Assembly (NCBI GenBank): GCA_002449595.1
Contig: DJXE01000048.1
Span: 1-7,101 of the forward strand
Source: Lachnospiraceae bacterium UBA7012
GTDB taxonomy: Bacteria; Bacillota; Clostridia; Lachnospirales; Lachnospiraceae
Length of the DNA stretch: 7,101 nucleotides
Direction of reading: 5' to 3'
Made by a program: the position numbers and the translations under genes. Positions 5,443 to 7,101 of this stretch are shown in pieces (position 1 is the first letter of the stretch; every line of letters starts with the position of its first letter). The notes beneath the pieces were generated by a model. That model did not search any database, had not been told where the DNA came from, and was given only the letters and a program-made list of their open reading frames with translations.

Positions 5443-6111
5443 TTGAAAATAGGATTTTTATTAATTGCCAACAGCGTACTGCTGGGATTTGGGCTGGCAA
5501 TGGATGCGTTCTCGGTTTCGATCGCAAATGGGCTGCGGGAAGCCGGGATGAAGAGAAGCAGAATGCGCCGGATCGCCGGAACGTACGGCTTCTTCCAGGC
5601 ACTGATGCCGATGATCGGGTGGATCTGCATCCACACGATCGTGGCGAAGTTTCAGGCGTTCCAGAGATGGACGCCGTGGATCGCATGGATCCTGCTGTGC
5701 TATATCGGCGGGAAGATGATCCTGGAGTCCGTAAGAGGGCATAAAAGCGCCGAAAGCGGGCATAAGAGCGCCGAGGGCGAAGACTCCCAAACAAGCGACG
5801 CACAGGCAGCTGAAAGCGGCTCTGCAGTGCACGCAACCATGGGCAGGATCACGACAAGCGAGCTCCTGGTACAGGGAGTTGCTACGTCAATAGATGCGCT
5901 GTCTGTAGGCCTCACGCTGGCGAACTATGGCTGGCAGGCGGCGCTGCTGTCAGCAATCATTATTGCGGCAGTCACATATGCAATATGCATGGGAGGCCTC
6001 CTCATTGGAAAGAAGATCGGAAACCGGCTGTCCAGCCGCGCGGAGATCCTCGGAGGAGCTGTACTCATATTCATCGGATTCGAAATACTGATCCGAAGCT
6101 TCCTGGGCTGA
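5443..6111 (+). CDS. mntP: MntP-type manganese efflux pump
   Basis: The protein is 222 aa, starting at TTG 5443. This start is needed to keep the first membrane helix whole, and AGAGAG (5431-5436) lies 6 nt upstream. The family exports Mn(II) across the cytoplasmic membrane. Six helices are visible at about 4-25, 45-66, 77-96, 140-160, 165-189 and 200-219, arranged as two repeats of three. Each repeat carries the key acidic motif: GLAMDAFSVSIANG (Asp21) in helix 1 and VATSIDALSVGL (Asp151) in helix 4. FFQALMPMIGW and IGGKMILES (E95) are also typical. Enteric MntP is about 188 aa. The excess here is a long hydrophilic loop, about residues 98-135, between the two halves, containing a tandem duplication (GHKSAES/GHKSAEG). 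No yybP-ykoY Mn riboswitch is recognisable upstream. It lies 85 nt after dus and near a metal-sensing repressor, which may or may not control it. Confidence 0.9.
   Translation: MKIGFLLIANSVLLGFGLAMDAFSVSIANGLREAGMKRSRMRRIAGTYGFFQALMPMIGWICIHTIVAKFQAFQRWTPWIAWILLCYIGGKMILESVRGHKSAESGHKSAEGEDSQTSDAQAAESGSAVHATMGRITTSELLVQGVATSIDALSVGLTLANYGWQAALLSAIIIAAVTYAICMGGLLIGKKIGNRLSSRAEILGGAVLIFIGFEILIRSFLG
5737..5778 (+). repeat. 21-bp in-frame tandem duplication inside mntP
   Basis: Bases 5737-5757 and 5758-5778 match at 18 of 21 positions and encode GHKSAES then GHKSAEG in the loop joining the two halves of the exporter. All three differences are A-to-G, at the ninth, eighteenth and nineteenth bases. 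It looks like a past slippage or duplication that kept the frame. Confidence 0.85.
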
Positions 6112-6199
6112 TAGAAAAGCGAATACTTATATGTGAGAGACGCCAATGCGGTAGCAAGCGGGCCTCGTAACAGGATAAAGAAGAGTGACGATGGCGCAC

Positions 6200-6206
6200 A
6201 GGAGAG
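6200..6206 (+). promoter_or_regulatory. Ribosome binding site favouring a GTG start at 6212
   Basis: AGGAGAG lies with AGGAG 7 nt before GTG 6212. The earlier in-frame ATG 6191 has only a distant AGGA (6172-6175), 15 nt away, and would place this strong site inside the gene. Confidence 0.55.
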
Positions 6207-6211
6207 ACGCC

Positions 6212-7101
6212 GTGAAATATAAGAAGGAAGATGCCGGCAGGCGGGATAAAAGAAGAAAGAAGATCGCAGCATTGTTTGCAATTCTGCTTGGGAGTGCATG
6301 CATGGTGGGAACGCAGATAGACGCTTCTGCAGCGACTTTAAAAAGCAGGCTTTTTAAAATAGCGGTCTCGCTGGTGATCATGGCCGGATCTTACATCATC
6401 ACGGAGAAGAGTTGGAACATCCTCGAAAGAAGAGAAGAGGCTGAGGGGAGAGTAGGAGAGAGCAGCAATGGATCGGCTGGCAAGGATGGCTCTCCGGAGA
6501 CAGCAGAAGAGATGTCAGCGGCGCTCTCCAATCATTCGGAATCTTCATTAGCAAGTGTACAGAAGAAAGAGAATTCAGAAGATTCACTAATATCTAAAAG
6601 CACAAACAAGAACGACATAACAATACGTAACATAAATATAATAGCGGTTATTATACCAGTTATATATGTTACAATGCTGGTTCTGATGCAGCCGGGCTTC
6701 TTCGTATACGATGCAGGAGACGAGCTGAAGATGGTGGAGAGCGGAATTTACACGACGCACCACCCACTGCTCCATGTTTTGTTCCTTGGGAAGACAATTA
6801 CATGGGGAAAATCGGTATTTGGAAGCTATAATGCAGGCGTAATTGCATATTTGCTTATTCAGATTGCATTACTTGCAATAATATGCCGCGAAGTATTGAT
6901 TTTACTGAAAAAACTGGGAATCAGAAATCGCCTGATTAGGGCTGCCGGAGTGTTCTTCGCGGCGTGCCCTACAATGATCATGTTCGCGCTTTGCTCGAGC
7001 AAAGATGCTCTTTTTACAGCCGCTCTTCTGATGACGATCCTCTGTCTGACGGAAATGGCAGTCGAAAAGAAGGTGATCTTCGCCGGCTGGAATGACGGCC
7101 G
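6212..7101 (+). CDS. Large multi-pass membrane protein, DUF6020-like, 3' end outside window
   Basis: The frame is open from ATG 6191 or GTG 6212 to the window edge without a stop, giving 296 residues from 6212. A very basic start (KKEDAGRRDKRRKK) precedes a helix (about 18-33) and a second helix (about 47-63). Next comes a hydrophilic Ser/Glu-rich linker (about 70-138), then helices at about 142-159, 206-225, 243-261 and 265-281. Between helices 3 and 4 lies MQPGFFVYDAGDELKMVESGIYTTHHPLLHVLFLG, and further on CSSKDALFT. The 'PGFFVYD ... THHPLLHV ... SSKDALF' pattern resembles DUF6020 proteins, which look like polytopic lipid-linked-sugar glycosyltransferases in layout. That assignment is from memory of the pattern and the function is not established. 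A substrate role in cell-surface polysaccharide assembly is inference. Bases from about 6580 to 6680 are AT-rich and heavy in ATA Ile codons, unlike the rest of the window. It lies 100 nt after mntP; that spacer shows no clear terminator. Confidence 0.6.
   Translation, partial: MKYKKEDAGRRDKRRKKIAALFAILLGSACMVGTQIDASAATLKSRLFKIAVSLVIMAGSYIITEKSWNILERREEAEGRVGESSNGSAGKDGSPETAEEMSAALSNHSESSLASVQKKENSEDSLISKSTNKNDITIRNINIIAVIIPVIYVTMLVLMQPGFFVYDAGDELKMVESGIYTTHHPLLHVLFLGKTITWGKSVFGSYNAGVIAYLLIQIALLAIICREVLILLKKLGIRNRLIRAAGVFFAACPTMIMFALCSSKDALFTAALLMTILCLTEMAVEKKVIFAGWNDG

Noticed and set aside
5171..5836. Minus-strand open frame across the dus-mntP junction
   Set aside because: It is Ser/Arg-rich, crosses two confident genes and a spacer, and has no domain or ribosome binding site support.

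Overview
This window looks like chromosomal DNA from a fairly GC-rich low-GC-phylum Gram-positive (Firmicutes/Clostridia), most likely a Lachnospiraceae-type gut or rumen anaerobe. The reasons are protein-level: a YvcK/CofD-like protein, a LytR-CpsA-Psr (LCP) cell-wall ligase whose extracellular domain opens in a style I associate with Lachnospiraceae, a DUF1292 protein, a CsoR/FrmR-type repressor with a His-rich leader, and a polytopic protein resembling DUF6020. All genes supported here are on the + strand. The taxonomic call is inference; no rRNA or tRNA is present to anchor it.

Layout: (1) 1-780, the 3' part of a YvcK-family gene (5' end outside the window). (2) 834-2021, an LCP-family membrane-anchored phosphotransferase, 53 nt downstream. 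(3) 2022-2175, an AT-richer spacer with a possible extended -10 promoter. (4) 2176-2490, a small acidic DUF1292 protein. (5) 2491-2590, a leader with a strong interrupted hairpin and a 14-bp perfect palindrome. (6) 2591-3664, a cytoplasmic alpha/beta hydrolase resembling CE15 glucuronoyl esterases. (7) 3665-3796, a spacer holding a five-unit, 15-bp-period direct repeat. (8) 3797-4282, a CsoR/FrmR-like metal-sensing repressor with a 15-histidine N-terminal extension, followed after 4 nt by (9) 4287-5357, a tRNA-dihydrouridine synthase. (10) 5443-6111, a MntP-type manganese exporter starting at TTG. (11) 6212-7101, the N-terminal part of a large multi-pass membrane protein that runs off the window.

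How it fits together: YvcK and LCP both concern the cell envelope (YvcK in carbon/UDP-sugar balance and cell shape, LCP in attaching glycopolymers to peptidoglycan). The second half suggests a small metal-homeostasis neighbourhood, with a His-rich metal-sensing repressor two genes upstream of a Mn efflux pump, although Dus is unrelated housekeeping.

The most unusual material is structural. It comprises the 15-bp repeat array in front of the repressor, the hairpin plus palindrome in front of the hydrolase, and a recurring tendency for otherwise conserved proteins (YvcK, Dus, MntP, the terminal membrane protein) to carry extra low-complexity Gly/Ala/Ser/Glu loops, one of which is a visible tandem duplication. 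I see no CRISPR array, insertion sequence, tRNA or rRNA. I see no clear novel defence or biosynthetic system.
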